Source: Schistosoma haematobium
Taxonomy: Eukaryota; Platyhelminthes; Trematoda; Strigeidida; Schistosomatidae
Length of the DNA: 64,000 bases
Direction of reading: 5' to 3'
NCBI RefSeq assembly: GCF_000699445.3
Contig: NC_067195.1
Span: 86,748,569-86,812,568 of the forward strand
Below are positions 35,647 through 47,476 of this stretch, piece by piece; the first letter of the stretch is position 1; each line of letters opens with the position of its first letter. The notes under the pieces were generated by a model. That model had not been told where the DNA came from. It searched no databases and worked only from the letters and a program-made list of their open reading frames with translations. Position numbers and translations under genes: made by a program.

Positions 35647-36049
35647 AACAGTTAGATCTTTGTTTAATTCAACTCATTCATAAATATTGAACTCAATCTT
35701 TATCCTTTGTTCATTTCTGATGAATTCTGGATCTGTATTTATCTCATCTAGAGGGTATATGAAGCTCAAGAGAAACACATTCATATACATTATAAATACA
35801 TAAATTTATTTAGCTTATCTATGATCTATTTGTGTATTGCTTCTAGTTTTATAATCTTTCTGCTGAAAAAAAAAACACTTCAATATCTGGGTGGTATGTA
35901 TAGACAAACGCTTACCCAAGAGATTCTCACCAATCTGATATTTAAGGAAAATAACTGAATATTCAGTGAAGTACAGTGTGAATAACTGCAAGACCTTTCT
36001 ATGAAGTGATAGCAAATTTATCATTCCAAATTATTCCAGGAGATTTTTT

Positions 36050-36338
36050 GGTGGGATTATAATTTATGGACAACCTTTGAGTGAAGCTAGAGTGACCTTG
36101 AAAACGTCCACCTAATAACTAGGACTATATGAGGGTTGTAAACCAGTGAAAGGAATTAGAATTATGATTTACAGCTGATAGTTAGGGCTAGGAATTAGAT
36201 TTATGGTTTCTATCACGAACTGACATCGGTTATGATGTCAAAACGCTACTTAACCAAATGGATGGGTGAATTTTGCGCCAAAACCTCAGACTGGTAATCT
36301 TATATCTGATTGGTTCGTCCATAAATTATAGTCTCACC
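36050..36338 (+). mobile_element. MITE-Z copy
   Basis: 289 bp, from GGTGGGATTATAATTTATGG to the inverted CCATAAATTATAGTCTCACC, with the same interior as 34660-34937. Target duplication not clear (GATTTTTT against GATCATGA). Confidence 0.8.
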
Positions 36339-36844
36339 GATCATGATATTTTCAGAAAAGCTTCATATGTATCAAAGATATACTGAAGTCAAACTGAAAC
36401 TGATATCTTTCAATCATTTTGATTTTCATCTTTAAAAATGAAACGAAACTGTTAATAATCTAAAGTTTAGGCTTAGTTCACCATTTCTAGTCATGTTTGG
36501 GAGATGAAAACTTGTTTATCTTTTTAGTTTAAATTACTAACCTTTAAAAGACTGGGTCATTATTTAACCGACAAAAAGACGAAGTTTGTCAGCATAGAGT
36601 GTAAACATATCCAGTCACTATGTTTGTGCCATAATTAATTATTATCAATACATATAACTAACAGTTTCCTTAAAGTAATCATAATCACGGCCTAATCTGA
36701 AAGATCCTAATAAAATTGAAATACCACCAACCGTCAACACGAAGTGTCTGGTTGCGTTCCACTGTGTGCCAATTTGCCGATTTCATTAGTTCGAAATTTG
36801 ATTGTAAAAGTGTGTAGAGACTCCATTAACCAAATTACCAACTA
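36339..36844. other. Downstream flank of the zinc-finger gene
   Basis: Probable 3' untranslated or intergenic sequence. AATAAA-like text on the minus strand was not clearly placed, so the polyadenylation site is unknown. Confidence 0.4.
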
Positions 36845-37040
36845 TTATTCTCGTTCTTTATGAACACGTTGATGTGCGCGCATATTTGAACGATCAGCAA
36901 AACGTCGGCCACATATAATACATTCATATGGTTTTTCACCTGTATGCGTTCTATAATGTATATCACGAAGCCATGGACGTGAAAAACGTTTACCACAATC
37001 TTGACAATGAAATGGTAATGTATGCGTTGCTTCATGTAAT
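36845..37040 (-). CDS. Zinc-finger gene, last exon
   Basis: Completes the split Arg codon, supplies the two His ligands of finger 1, then fingers 2 and 3 joined by the canonical TGEKPY linker, and ends KERE-stop at 36847-36845. A GTTGTT run just upstream (plus strand AAC repeat, 37049-37070) lies in the polypyrimidine region. Confidence 0.92.
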
Positions 37041-39537
37041 CTAAAGTTAACAACAACAACAACAACAAAAAGATGAAAAACATTGATATTGTATAATTTA
37101 ATAATCAATACTTAACACATTCTTAGTGTATATTCAATATTCAATATCAGCAACTATAAGATTCGATCAAGATTATTCTCAACTTTATCATTGATCAACA
37201 AATGCATTACATTCAGCATTCTCAGCCGGGTAAGTGTTACATATTAGAGTGTAGCTTCCATTAAAGATTAGTGATATATATATACTATGGTTAATGATCA
37301 TAATCTATCACTGTCTCTTAACAAAGCATAAATTTATGATTGTTCATACATAAAAGTTCATTATGTTTTATATTCAAACGATACTACTTGTTCGATAAAA
37401 TAATTGAACAGATGCTTATAATTTAATAGTTGAGTTATTAAGTCAATTAAATGTAGACTACTATGGAAAACTTGGAATCATTGAATGTCTGTTTTGTCCT
37501 AGTATGGTGATCTAGCTTTAATGGACTCATGAATTCAACTAGCAAATTATTACAATCTCCAGAAAACCTGTAGCGACCTACTTTTATCAAGAGAACGCGA
37601 TTGGTTTAATGGAAACAATAATTATTATAACCAATTGTACCAGTGATTGTTTTACTGTACTTGTTTGTTTAACTGTACTAAAGACATACATTCTTCCGTT
37701 GATTGTGAACTTGCACGAATTCGGTTATGCTCAGTAACCACACTTGTACTCCTTTGGCACGATCTCGGTATTCTTTCGATAGCACGAGATCGCCAACAAA
37801 TACATCTCGATTACAGTCATCAACTGCCTTCTGATATTTGGCCTACGGGGATCTTATCGGTTAACTGGCACGTAGTCTTCCTATAGTGGTGATCATAGTC
37901 AACCACGACTCGACGCCGCACTACAAACCTTTTTCAGTGGCTTGTAAATTATTCACTGTTTAACGTTGACAATTAGTAAGTGTATTCAGGAAGTAATTAA
38001 TATATAGGCAGTTAACTTAAATATCTTGGCTACCTATTCTTGCCATCTAGATATTCAAACAAGTTATCTGTTTTGTTTTCTATTTGATTTAACAGATTAT
38101 TATATCAATTAATTGCACAACTTATTCAACTGTGTTTATGAAAAGTTCACGACTTTTCGCTGTACAAGTTAGGAAAGAGCACAATCAAAGACATTAGGAT
38201 TGCTGGCAATATACATCGAAAAGAATTTACATTATTCACATGTCGATTACTGAATTGCTAACATCTAATTGGTGATTACTCAATATTTATCGTCAGGATC
38301 GATCAAGAAATCAAAAACTTTATGCTGAGAATTGTATATTGTACCATAAATTTAATATTGAATAAAACCCAGATTCAAATCTCGCGAGACGAGATCGTAG
38401 ATGCGCACTGCCGAGGAATCCCACAATAATACGAAACGGCCGTCCAGTGCTTCCAGGTTTTCCATAGTAGTTTAACTTCAATTGACTCATGATCTCAATT
38501 ATTGAAATTACTATAATATTCACAGAAACCCCTTCTAAGGTAGTTTAATTAAGTGATTAACTTCTGTTAACTTAGATATGAATATAACTCAGTACTGTTA
38601 TTTTCAATAGTTGTGAACTAGGACAACACTTACTGTTAGTTAGTACTTTCTTTTCTTTTCTCACCTATGAAAACTATTTCTTTAAATTTAATATGGGACT
38701 CCTCACCAATGAGCATCTATGATCCCGGCCCATGAGATTCGAATCCAGTGCCTATCGATCTAGTGCTTCCAAGTTCCTTCATGGTGGTCTAACTTCAACT
38801 AACTCATGAATTCAATTATTAAATGACTAAAATCTTCACACAAAAAACCCTTTTCTAATAATAAATTTAATATGCTAAATCAAATGAATTACCTTATTGA
38901 CGATTTCAGTGAATACGATTTTCCACAATATCGACAATTATATTGTTCATTAGTTGTTTTTATCACATTTTTTATTGATTGTTTCATCATTAATGATGAT
39001 TTACAATTAAAAATGGATAAATCCATTGGGTATAATTGTTCATTATCAAGAAAATATTGATTTTCAATCATACTCAATTGATTATTCTGTTCATTATATT
39101 GATTAAAACATTCAATTGTTCTATTTGTTTTAATTAATGGTGTAGAATTTTCATTATTTTTAAAAAATATACTACTCATATTAGAATTATTGATTAATGG
39201 CAACGATGATGGTGATGATGACATTGATGGTGATTGTGATAAGATAGAATCGATTGAGAATTTTAATTTGGAAATTTTTTGTTTAGACTGATTCACTCTA
39301 TTCAAACTATCAATACTTTCATAACCACTATCATTACAATAGATTTGACTCGTTGTACATGAGTCCAATTTTAAATTATTCAATAAACAGTTGGGAAAGT
39401 TTGAATAATGATTAAAGTTATTGTGGAAATATAAACACTGAGAAAGGTTATCTGGTGTAGTAATAGTGTCTACAAAAGAAAAGAAATGTATATCAAAGAA
39501 TGATGGATAGAATAATATACTCATATTGTATGTACAC

Positions 39538-39617
<80 letters not shown>

Positions 39618-40861
39618 TGCTTGCGCACGAAACTGAAGGTCCTGGGTTCGAATCCCGTGAGCGGAATTGGGGATGCCCAATACTGAGGAGTCCCACAATA
39701 GAACGAGACAACCGTTCAGTGCTTCTAGATTTTCAATGGTGGTCTAACAACAATCGGTTCATAATCTCCACAACCCCATACTGATAACCACTGAAAAGTT
39801 ACACAAATTTAAGATACTCCACTTTACATCTTCTATCTCAAAATTTTACTTATCTTTCAGAAGTCCAGAAAAATTCTATAAATCAATGACTAATTACTTA
39901 TCAGCTAACTACAGGAATTTTCAGTTAAATTATTAACAAGAGGAACTCCTCTTCATATCTACATTGGTTTATAGTTCCTTCTATCGATGGATTCAAATAA
40001 AAGTCCGATCAAATAAAAGATCTGTATCTTCAAGATAGGTACATGTTTTTCTCCGTATTCTGGCCTATAAAATTTGAAGTTGAAACTTAACTACTAAATT
40101 TCATAAGTAAGAAAAGAAGATTAACAATTTATTAACCTTTAGTACATAATAATTAACTATAAAAATGTCATTTCATCTTAATCTGAATTTCTTACTCTAT
40201 ACATATCAGGACTCAGTAGCTAGGTGGATAACGCGATGGCATTTGAAGCGAACGGTACTGGATCCGAGTCCTAGAGTGGACATCAACTCTGAGATGCAGG
40301 TACATCCAGCTGACGAGTCCCAGATGGGACAAAACGCACTTCCTGGATTCCAATGCTAGTCACTATCCATCTTTACATATAGTGCTTGTAACTTAAGGCT
40401 ATATCGAGGCAATACGCACAGTATGTACACATACCAATAACAGACTGATCAATTGTAGCCCTTAACATCAATGGGAAGATTCCAGTAAAAACAAAATCAA
40501 TCGACAGTGTTAGGGGTTGTGGAGATTGTTAAGTTTTTGATTAAGATCATGAACCGATTGATGTTAGGCAATAAATCACTAGGTTAGGCGCTTATCCACG
40601 AAACCGAAGGTCCTGGGTTCGAATCCCGTGAGCGGAATTGTTGATGCCCAATACTGAGGAGTCCCACAATAGGACGAGACAACCGTTTAGTGCTTCTAGA
40701 TTTTCAATGGTGGTCTAACAACAATCGGTTCATAATCTCAATCAAAATATCAATTGAATCCATATAGAATTAGTTCAAAGATATGAAATCAACTTACCAT
40801 TTAATTGAATAGATGCTTCATTTGAGAAGATTGGCGTTGAGAAATTAAATGAATAAGACAT
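36845..40861 (-). CDS. Snail-superfamily C2H2 zinc-finger repressor, three exons, 278 aa
   Basis: Predicted DNA-binding transcriptional repressor acting in the nucleus. Coding exons: 40861-40798, 39469-38893 and 37040-36845. Donors are GTAAGT and GTAATT; acceptors are TTTTGTAG and AACTTTAG. The joined frame is open (837 nt). Three fingers: C200/C203/H216/H220, C226/C229/H242/H246 and C254/C257/H270/H274. THTLP after finger 1, FSRPW in finger 2 and [10 protein letters not shown] in finger 3 are hallmarks of snail and scratch proteins. FSIDSIL (92-98) is a canonical eh1 Groucho-binding motif. PMDLS (169-173) fits the CtBP-binding PxDLS motif. The protein stops four residues after finger 3, so the last finger of typical snail proteins is absent. 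No SNAG motif is seen at the start. The frame stays open upstream of the ATG to a possible acceptor (CAG at 40918-40916), so an earlier exon may exist. Confidence 0.88.
37430..37560. mobile_element. Family 2 SINE remnant in intron 2, head-to-head
   Basis: Inverted tail and partial hammerhead (to CCTAGTATGG at 37508-37517), then a plus tail (TGATCTAGCTTTAATGGACTC). Both arms are short. Confidence 0.65.
37561..38335. other. Intron 2 interior, no gene recognised
   Basis: The plus frame at 37647-37886 lacks recognisable domains. Antisense to the gene's intron; some complexity near 37690-37910 but no second copy in the window. Confidence 0.4.
38340..38535 (+). mobile_element. Family 2 SINE in intron 2
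   Basis: B box, hammerhead with CCGAGGA (one core base changed), palindromic stem III ACGGCCGT and perfect stem I GCACTG/CAGTGC, then tail to AACCCCTTCTAA. Confidence 0.75.
38690..38858. mobile_element. Family 2 SINE in intron 2, head-to-head
   Basis: 38690-38760 minus (GGGACTCCTC... to B box), then from 38761 plus (TAGTGCTTCCAAG and tail to ACCCTTTTCTAA). It ends about 35 bp from the exon 2 donor. Confidence 0.7.
38893..39469 (-). CDS. Zinc-finger gene, middle exon
   Basis: Encodes a low-complexity, Asn/Ser-rich repressor region with the eh1 and PxDLS motifs, then the first half of finger 1 ([16 protein letters not shown]). The donor falls inside an Arg codon (AG|A). Confidence 0.88.
39544..39615. 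repeat. (TA)n dinucleotide array in intron 1
   Basis: About 36 TA units, interrupted once at the left edge, lying between exon 2 and a family 2 copy. Confidence 0.9.
39616..39785 (+). mobile_element. Family 2 SINE in intron 1
   Basis: tRNA-like B box, hammerhead (CTGAGGA present but GAGAC instead of GAAAC) and a tail with an internal deletion between two ATCTC words. Shares private variants with the copy at 40567-40745. Confidence 0.75.
40195..40500 (+). mobile_element. Family 1 SINE in intron 1, long copy
   Basis: Best tRNA-like head of this family: A box TAGCTAGGTGGATAACGCG, B box GATCCGAGTCC. Hammerhead CTGACGA, stem II GTCCC/GGGAC, but AAAAC for GAAAC. Tail complete to the CAATGGGAAGATTC block. 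Confidence 0.8.
40508..40745. mobile_element. Family 2 SINE in intron 1, head-to-head
   Basis: Inverted tail 40508-40567, then plus from the A-box region through B box, hammerhead (GAGAC) and tail, ending about 50 bp before the first exon's donor. Confidence 0.75.
40798..40861 (-). CDS. Zinc-finger gene, first coding exon seen
   Basis: Encodes 21 residues beginning MSYSFNFS plus the first base of an Asp codon, ending at a strong GTAAGT donor. The phase matches exon 2 exactly (G then AC). The ATG is the only in-frame one; frame continues open upstream, so the start is the least certain part. Confidence 0.7.
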
Positions 40862-40924
40862 ATCTCTTTTAGTTTTATTTTTTATACTTTCAAGTGTATG
40901 AAACCCGTTTTCGCTCTGATAAAA

Positions 40925-41875
40925 GATGGTAAGTGAAGCTATACAAATTCCCTATTTATATTCATTTTATGATGGTTTTGATGTATCAGGTAATTACACA
41001 CAAATGCACACAAACATACATACATACATACATGTTGTATACAATGGTATATACATCATAACTTGATTTTCCCTCCCTTTCTAATTATGATAAAAAGTTA
41101 ACTTTTATCCCTTGGATAAACTAATTGGGAGAATCAAGTTAAATGAATCAAAAGAGTAGGGAATACTGGTCACACACACACACGCACACGCACTCATATA
41201 TTACATAACAATTATTTTTGATGTTTAAACCAATATAAATTTAAAGCGTAAGTGAAATGAATTTTGTTTTAGAGATTAATAATAACTTGGGTATGTGTGT
41301 GTGTGAGAGAGAGAGAGAGTGGGTAAAGAAGAAAATATTGGGGGGGAGGGGGGTTAGAAGAGAATAGAGAAAAAGCGAATATAAGATGATGTTTATTTAT
41401 GAAATTTATCACTGTGATATGAATAACTGAAACCTTAACCATACAAAAATCCACACCCTAACCCTAACCCTCTTTATGTATTCAAAAATAGTTTGTTCTC
41501 ACCTTAAACTTACCCTGGCAATATTAGCTTATTATTATTATTATCATTATTATGTGGAAGTGATGAGGTTTCAAACTGGTTTCATATCACTTTCTTTAGT
41601 AGCCTTGTCACCGCTTACCCTCCATTTCTAGTCTAGTTGACCATTTATTTCTTCTTTATATAGATAAATATTCTTAACAAGTATATTAAGTGTGATCAGA
41701 TTGTTCGAAATGTATTGCGCTAATATATCATCATCACATAGTTCTGATAATCTTCATCATCTTATTACACTATCGAAATAACTTAGCACTAAGATATTGG
41801 CAAACATGTTTCAGAATTAAAATAAACATTAGTATGAGATGAATGGTTACGGTAGTAGGATCATTTAAGGATAGA
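40925..41875. other. Upstream flank with simple repeats
   Basis: Holds a CATA run (41020-41035), CA/CG-rich run (41173-41192), GT then GA runs (41295-41320), a G run (41341-41352), and two CCCTAA units near 41455-41472. No promoter motif or SNAG-encoding exon was found. Confidence 0.45.
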
Positions 41876-41879
41876 AGGA

Positions 41880-42065
41880 TTGTAAAGATATCACAGTTGA
41901 ATTCATGAATTGATCTAAACTAAACCATCATTTGAAAACCTATAAGCATTGAATGACCGTTTCGTCCTAGTATAGGACTCCTCAGCAGTGTGTATTCACG
42001 ATCCCGCAGGCGGGACTCGAACCCAGAACTTTCAGTCTTGATCACGAACGCTTAACCTTTTAGTT
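41880..42065 (-). mobile_element. Family 2 SINE
   Basis: Minus copy: tail, hammerhead, B box (GTTCGAGTCCCGCC on the minus strand) and truncation near the A box. Confidence 0.75.
41945..41990 (-). ncRNA. Hammerhead ribozyme, family 2
   Basis: CTGAGGA (41985-41979), GTCC/GGAC stem II and GAAAC intact; cleavage triplet ATT. Stem I CACTG/CAATG and stem III ACGG/TCAT each have one mismatch. Confidence 0.55.
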
Positions 42066-42309
42066 GCATTTTAAATTAAGCGTAAACGTTATAATCTCGG
42101 AGATTGAAATAAAAGTAATTTCAATATTCTATCCAGTTAACTGGTGTTAGCTTCTTTTAGGAAATTCTTAGTATAAATATTATTACAGAATGAATGAGGT
42201 TTTAAAAAGCCCAATTTTTAACATAATTTGTTTTAGGTTTTGAACCAATTTGCCAGGCGAAATGTTGGAATTACTGAAATTCCAGACTCTTTTCCAGCTC
42301 ATTTTAAAT

Positions 42310-42590
42310 AGAATTTTCATAAGCAAAGATGGATGGGGGCTAGCAGTAGAATCCAGGACGCGTGTTTCGTCCTATTTGTGACTCACCAGCTGGATGTACC
42401 TTTATCCCATGATTGATGTTCACTCTGGGACTCGAACCCAGCACCTTCCGCTTCAAACGCCATCGTGTTATCCACCTAGCTGCTGAGTCTTGATAACCAC
42501 TTGCTTGTGCAATGGGGTGAAATTTAAATTCACAATGGGAAGATCCAAGCAAACAATACCAAGTGAATTTAGGATTTCTACTTGAAACTC
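42310..42590. mobile_element. Family 1 SINE, head-to-head
   Basis: Minus from 42310: hammerhead (core CTGGTGA), B and A boxes, and pre-tRNA segment to about 42530. Then plus tail AATGGGAAGATCCAAGC...ACCAAGTGAATTT. Confidence 0.75.
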
Positions 42591-43850
42591 AATTTTTGTC
42601 AAAGCAATTGTTCAAATTTAAACAAATGTTTACATATGTTGCATTCGACTTTGGAAACCTTCAGAGTTCGGATCCTAATTTAAACTATCATGCATAGAAT
42701 ATAATTATGAACAATATTAAATGTTTATTATTTATTAGGGTTTGATCTGTCTGTCGAAGCGTAGTTATAAACTGAACAGAGTGATAGCATGAAATGAAAT
42801 TTGAATAGGTAAGATACACGGTCTATGTTGTAAATATCCCAGATTATTTAAGAGTTGCGTAGAATAAAGTTATTCTTACATCATAATAAATAACGATTCT
42901 GGTAGAAGTTGATGAATATTAGTGCAGTAGCTAGTTAAAAATGCACTGGAGATTTATGAAGTTGTTTTAGTGGTTATATGTAATAAATACAGCTTCTATC
43001 AAATCCCTGCTCTTTAAAAGGATGTAAACTTATCCTATTTAGGTTAGAGAGTCTGTGTGTATTCCTCATTTTGAAGCCGATAAAAATCAGAGGATAAGTA
43101 ATAACAGCCAAGAGAGTTCAAATATCTACCACGCTGTATTGATCTGACTTTACATAAATCTAACTTCAGGATTTTCAAGTCAGTGTGAAAAATTTAGTCT
43201 ACTGTGTAGGAATCCGATGATTTAGGTTTTAGATGTTGTTGATATCTGCGTTAAGTTTTGATTCGAGATTGTGTGATTGTTTTTTTTTTTGGGGGGGGGG
43301 TAAATATTACTGAAGATTGTCTAAATAGAGTAAAACAGTTGTCCAACGCTCTCTGATTTCCAACATTTCACGCCTAATTGATATCGATATCCACTGACAT
43401 TGGACTTTATGTCACTTGGTTACACGATCAGAAGTTATTCAAACTATTAATAACCTCTTGAATTATTACAACTAAGGATGTTAGCCAGTTAGCAAATCAC
43501 ATTCAACACTAAATTTGTCTGATCATTGTTGTATGTGAATTGCACTGAAAATATGCGAAAAACTATACACAAACTGTGGTAGTAGAAAAGTTATTGACAT
43601 AATATCATTTACATCAATTATTATTCCTTTTGAAATACTTTCAATTTGTGACAGTACATTTCACCTATCCTCATTTCTGTTGATGAAGATATTCTTTGAT
43701 ACTCTCGAAATCTTCAGTTGACTCATTTCCTCCTGAATTCACTTCATCAATAATTATCTGGACAGTGAATAAATGATTAGAAAGCACAATAGACCACACG
43801 TACTCTGTTACCTAAATAATTCAATTGTGCAAAAGTCAACTTTGTTATCT
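42591..43850. other. Long gene-free stretch
   Basis: No exon or repeat recognised except a T10G10 run at 43281-43302. Confidence 0.45.
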
Positions 43851-43854
43851 TCAG

Positions 43855-44040
43855 TGCGTGCGAGAACCAAGGTCCTGTATTCGAGTGCTGAATATGGGGT
43901 CTTAGGTGCGCGCTGTTGAGAAGTCCCATACTAAGCTGAAACAGCCATCCAGTGCTTCCAGATTTTCAATGATGGTCTAACATCCATCGATTCATGACCT
44001 CAATCAAAAACTTAATATTCTCCACAGACCCATACTGACA
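43855..44040 (+). mobile_element. Family 2 SINE, worn
   Basis: B-box trace, hammerhead with TTGAGAA and CTGAAAC in place of core motifs, tail to CCCATACTGACA. Confidence 0.7.
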
Positions 44041-44287
44041 AAATATTTTTAGTATTTTCTCGGTTGTTAAAGACTTTTACAAAGAATTATTGAAGTTTAC
44101 TAATGAAAACGTTCAAACTTTATTCATTAGTGTACGATTATATGTAACTAATTTACTTAATTCTATGTTGGATGGTTTCTCTCTCATATGTCTGACATGA
44201 TAGAATTTACAACTAAAATAACTTTTTCGGGAATCTGATCACAAATTGAGACCACTTCATGAAACATATATATAAATACATATTTAC
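44041..44287. other. No feature recognised
   Basis: AT-rich. Confidence 0.4.
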
Positions 44288-44815
44288 ATTTCTTATTTAT
44301 GCCTATCACCTCGTAGAGCATAGGCCACCAACCACGATTATTCAACGAACTCTGTCCTCGCCTGTACTTTTCAGTTGTTTACAACTGGTATTTACTCTTA
44401 AGATGTCTACCTTTGAATTCCTAGTATGATGCATTCTTTGATTTTCTTTTTTTCTTTTTCCGTTCACGATTCCAAGTTAGTACTTGCCTCGTGATACAAT
44501 TTCATGATTTCCTCTTCAGCTGGAAGTTGATTTGTTCTCTCCCACAGTAAGCGATTGCTGATGGTATCCGGTCAACAACGGACATTGAGTATCTTGTGTA
44601 GACAATTGTTTATAAATACCTATATTTAGATGATGATTGTAGTAGTTCTCCAAGTTTCAGCTCTGTACAGTAGAACTGTCCTGATGTTCATATTGAATAT
44701 CCTCACTTTAATATTGGTTGATGGTTGTTTTGAGTTCCATATGTTATTCGACTGTAAGAATGCTGCCCTTACATTGCCAGTCCTTGCCTTTACGTCTGCA
44801 TCAGATCCTTCTTGT
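44288..44815 (-). mobile_element. RTE-1 3' fragment, decayed tail
   Basis: C-terminal RT region. The part 44553-44810 is almost identical to 52445-52685, closer than to any other RTE-1 copy here. Confidence 0.75.
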
Positions 44816-45099
44816 TCCGTTCAGTACAGTAAAATTGTTTATAAAGGAGAATATTACTTCTCAAATCTATATTCACCCATTATTTTAAAACCATACATTT
44901 TACTGATAAATATCTAATCATTCATATCATTCCATTATTATCCATATATCATAGGATTCTTTTAGAAACTTCACTGTTAACACATTAGATTATGAAGCTT
45001 CTTATACATATTCATATCAAATAAACAAAAGTATAAGTATCATGCGTCATTTGCTATTTACCATCACAATTAAAATCAAAATCAAACAAATAACCATAT

Positions 45100-45488
45100 T
45101 TTTAATTGTTGAGATCATGAGTCAATGGAGAACCTGGAAGCATTGGACGATCGTTTCGTCCCATTGTGGGACTTCTCAAAAGTGCACATCCATGATGCCG
45201 CCTCACGAGATTCGATCGGTCTCACGCGCAATCGCTTAACCTTTAGACCACTGAGCCAGTCGGTATCCAACGGTGTTAATGTCTAAATTCAACTGATTCA
45301 TGAAATTCAGCGATACATCCACCATTGTCTTCAGTGAGTTACTATCTTACAATAGAACCGGTTGAACTCCCACAATAAGACGAAACGGCTATCCGGTGCT
45401 TCCAAGTTTTCTATGGTAGTCTAGCTTCAAGGAACTCATGAGCTCAATTATTAAAATTATTATAATATCCACGAAACCCCATCTTAAA
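45100..45488. mobile_element. Family 2 SINE, head-to-head
   Basis: Minus unit from hammerhead through tRNA head to the leader (45100 to about 45370), then plus: CACAATAAGACGAAACGGC and tail. The tRNA head has a deletion (ACCGATCGAATCTCG) shared with 46150-46200. Confidence 0.75.
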
Positions 45489-45939
45489 CAGCTATATGTT
45501 TTTTTTAAAGAGAGTTCATTAACTTGACATCATCATCATCATCATCATTATCACCTTGTCTTCATCGAATCTATATAACACTATGTTGTGTGATATCAAC
45601 TGCTTTTTGTTTGTTTGTTTGTTTACAATTAACAGTGTTGTGTACTTTATTCACAAATAATAACAAAACAACAACAACTGTGGATTTTATTCCTTATTTC
45701 ATAATCGTTTCAAATAAGTGTGAACATGGACTCATCACTTTTGTAAATTCATTTGTGGGTGTATACATGTGAGTGTGTGTGCATGTAAGTATCACTATTC
45801 ATGTTTAATAGGATATCAACATTCAGTATGATATCTGTTGTTCACAATAATAATGGTAATGGTAATAATAGTGTACAAAGATGTGAAGTGTATATATTGT
45901 CATATATGACTGTCTTAACCATTGACATTACTATAATAT
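45489..45939. other. Simple-sequence stretch between two related SINE copies
   Basis: CAT repeat near 45530, GTTT repeat near 45608, AAC runs and GTGTGT near 45772. No gene recognised. Confidence 0.45.
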
Positions 45940-46325
45940 TCACAAAAGCCCTTCTGATATGAATCAACATATGTTCACTAGTGACTGGTTTCAAAAGGGT
46001 TTCCTGGAGTTCTAATGAGAAGCAGTGAGCAGTGCAGTTCAACCTAGTCTGCTATAGGGTCGCAACTCATTGAAGACATTGGTTGATATGTCGCTGAATT
46101 TAGTGAATCAGTTGAATTTAGACATTAACACCGTTGGATACCGACTGGCTCAGTGGTCTAAAGGTTAAGCGATTGCGCGTGAGACCGATCGAATCTCGTG
46201 AGGCGGCATCATGGATGCGCACTTTTGAGAAGTCCCACAATGGGACGAAACGATCGTCCAATGCTTCCAGGTTCTTCACGGTGATCTAGCTCCAATTGAT
46301 TCATGATCTCAACCATTGAAATAGA
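45940..46325 (+). mobile_element. Family 2 SINE, full unit
   Basis: Leader, A box (TGGCTCAGTGGTCTAAAGG), shortened B-box region, hammerhead (TTGAGAA core) and tail. Near mirror image of 45100-45340. Confidence 0.8.
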
Positions 46326-46884
46326 AAATTGTATTATTAGGAATCATATAAATAGTTTTGTTAACTGAACTAACAATGTAACAATAGAACTATGTAAGAA
46401 CATTTATTTAAGTAGTATATGAAGATTGAAAATATTTGAACTTTGTTAATTTGTCACTTGCTCAACTATTTGAGTATAAATACTGGTTTTCTAATTTAGG
46501 AATTCTCTTTATAATAATGTATACTTACTAGTTTATCTAAAATGGAACCAAATATCTTGAATCTGATGATAGATGAGACAGTGATTTATTTTCGTCGAAA
46601 TGATTCTTCCATCATAAACACACATTCACTGAAGACTACGATTATGAAACTCTTTAATTGTATGTAATCATTTGCATATCAGTAATCGAACCAAGGACCA
46701 TGAAGCAGTTGAGATGACCACGTCATTTACAGAAAATTGATATGACATCCTATAGTTAATATGTTCATTCATGTTCAGTATGACATTATTTGAATACTAC
46801 CAAATGAGTGACGTTGGTGATATAAGCTCTTAGTTGTCAATTCAATTGTCTGTTGGAAAATTTTTTGGCTGCTTAATCTGATTG
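46326..46884. other. No feature recognised
   Basis: AT-rich; weak tRNA-like text near 46680-46710 cannot be assigned. Confidence 0.4.
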
Positions 46885-47411
46885 GCCTTTTTTAGCAAGG
46901 TTTTTGCTACGGGATGGGGTTGCCAAACTCATACCTAACCCTCCTCCTTTACCTGGGCTTGGAAACGATAGTAACTCCAGAAGAGCTACAGTCCTCCTGT
47001 ACGGAGTTCAAACTTGGAGAACTACTGGAACTATCGTCAAAAAGGTAAAAGTATTTATCAATAGTTGTCTACGCAAGATACTCAACAGCCATTGGTTGGA
47101 TACCAGCAATAGTCTTCTGTGAGAGAGAATAAACCAGCTTACAGATGAAGAGGAAATTAGAAAGGACGATGGAAGTGGATAGGATATACATTGTAGCATA
47201 TCATGAAACTGTATCACAAGGCAAGCCCTAACTTGAAATCCTGAGGAGAAACGGGAGAGATGAATGCAAAAGAACATGGTGCTTCGAGAATTGAAAGCAA
47301 ACATGAAAATCATGGATAGTAACCGGAAACAACTGGAAAGGATTGTTTAGGACGGTGTTGGATAGAGCGTGCTTGTCAGTAGCCTATGCTCCTATATGAG
47401 GAGTAATAGGC

Positions 47412-47476
<65 letters not shown>

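Noticed and set aside
41452..41472. CCCTAACCCTAACCC, telomere-like
   Set aside because: Only about three units, in simple-repeat-rich DNA; too short for a telomere or a confident interstitial telomeric array.
46110..46210. tRNA-like A and B boxes here and in most SINE copies
   Set aside because: They lack a closed acceptor stem and continue into leader and hammerhead sequence, so they are SINE heads and not tRNA genes.
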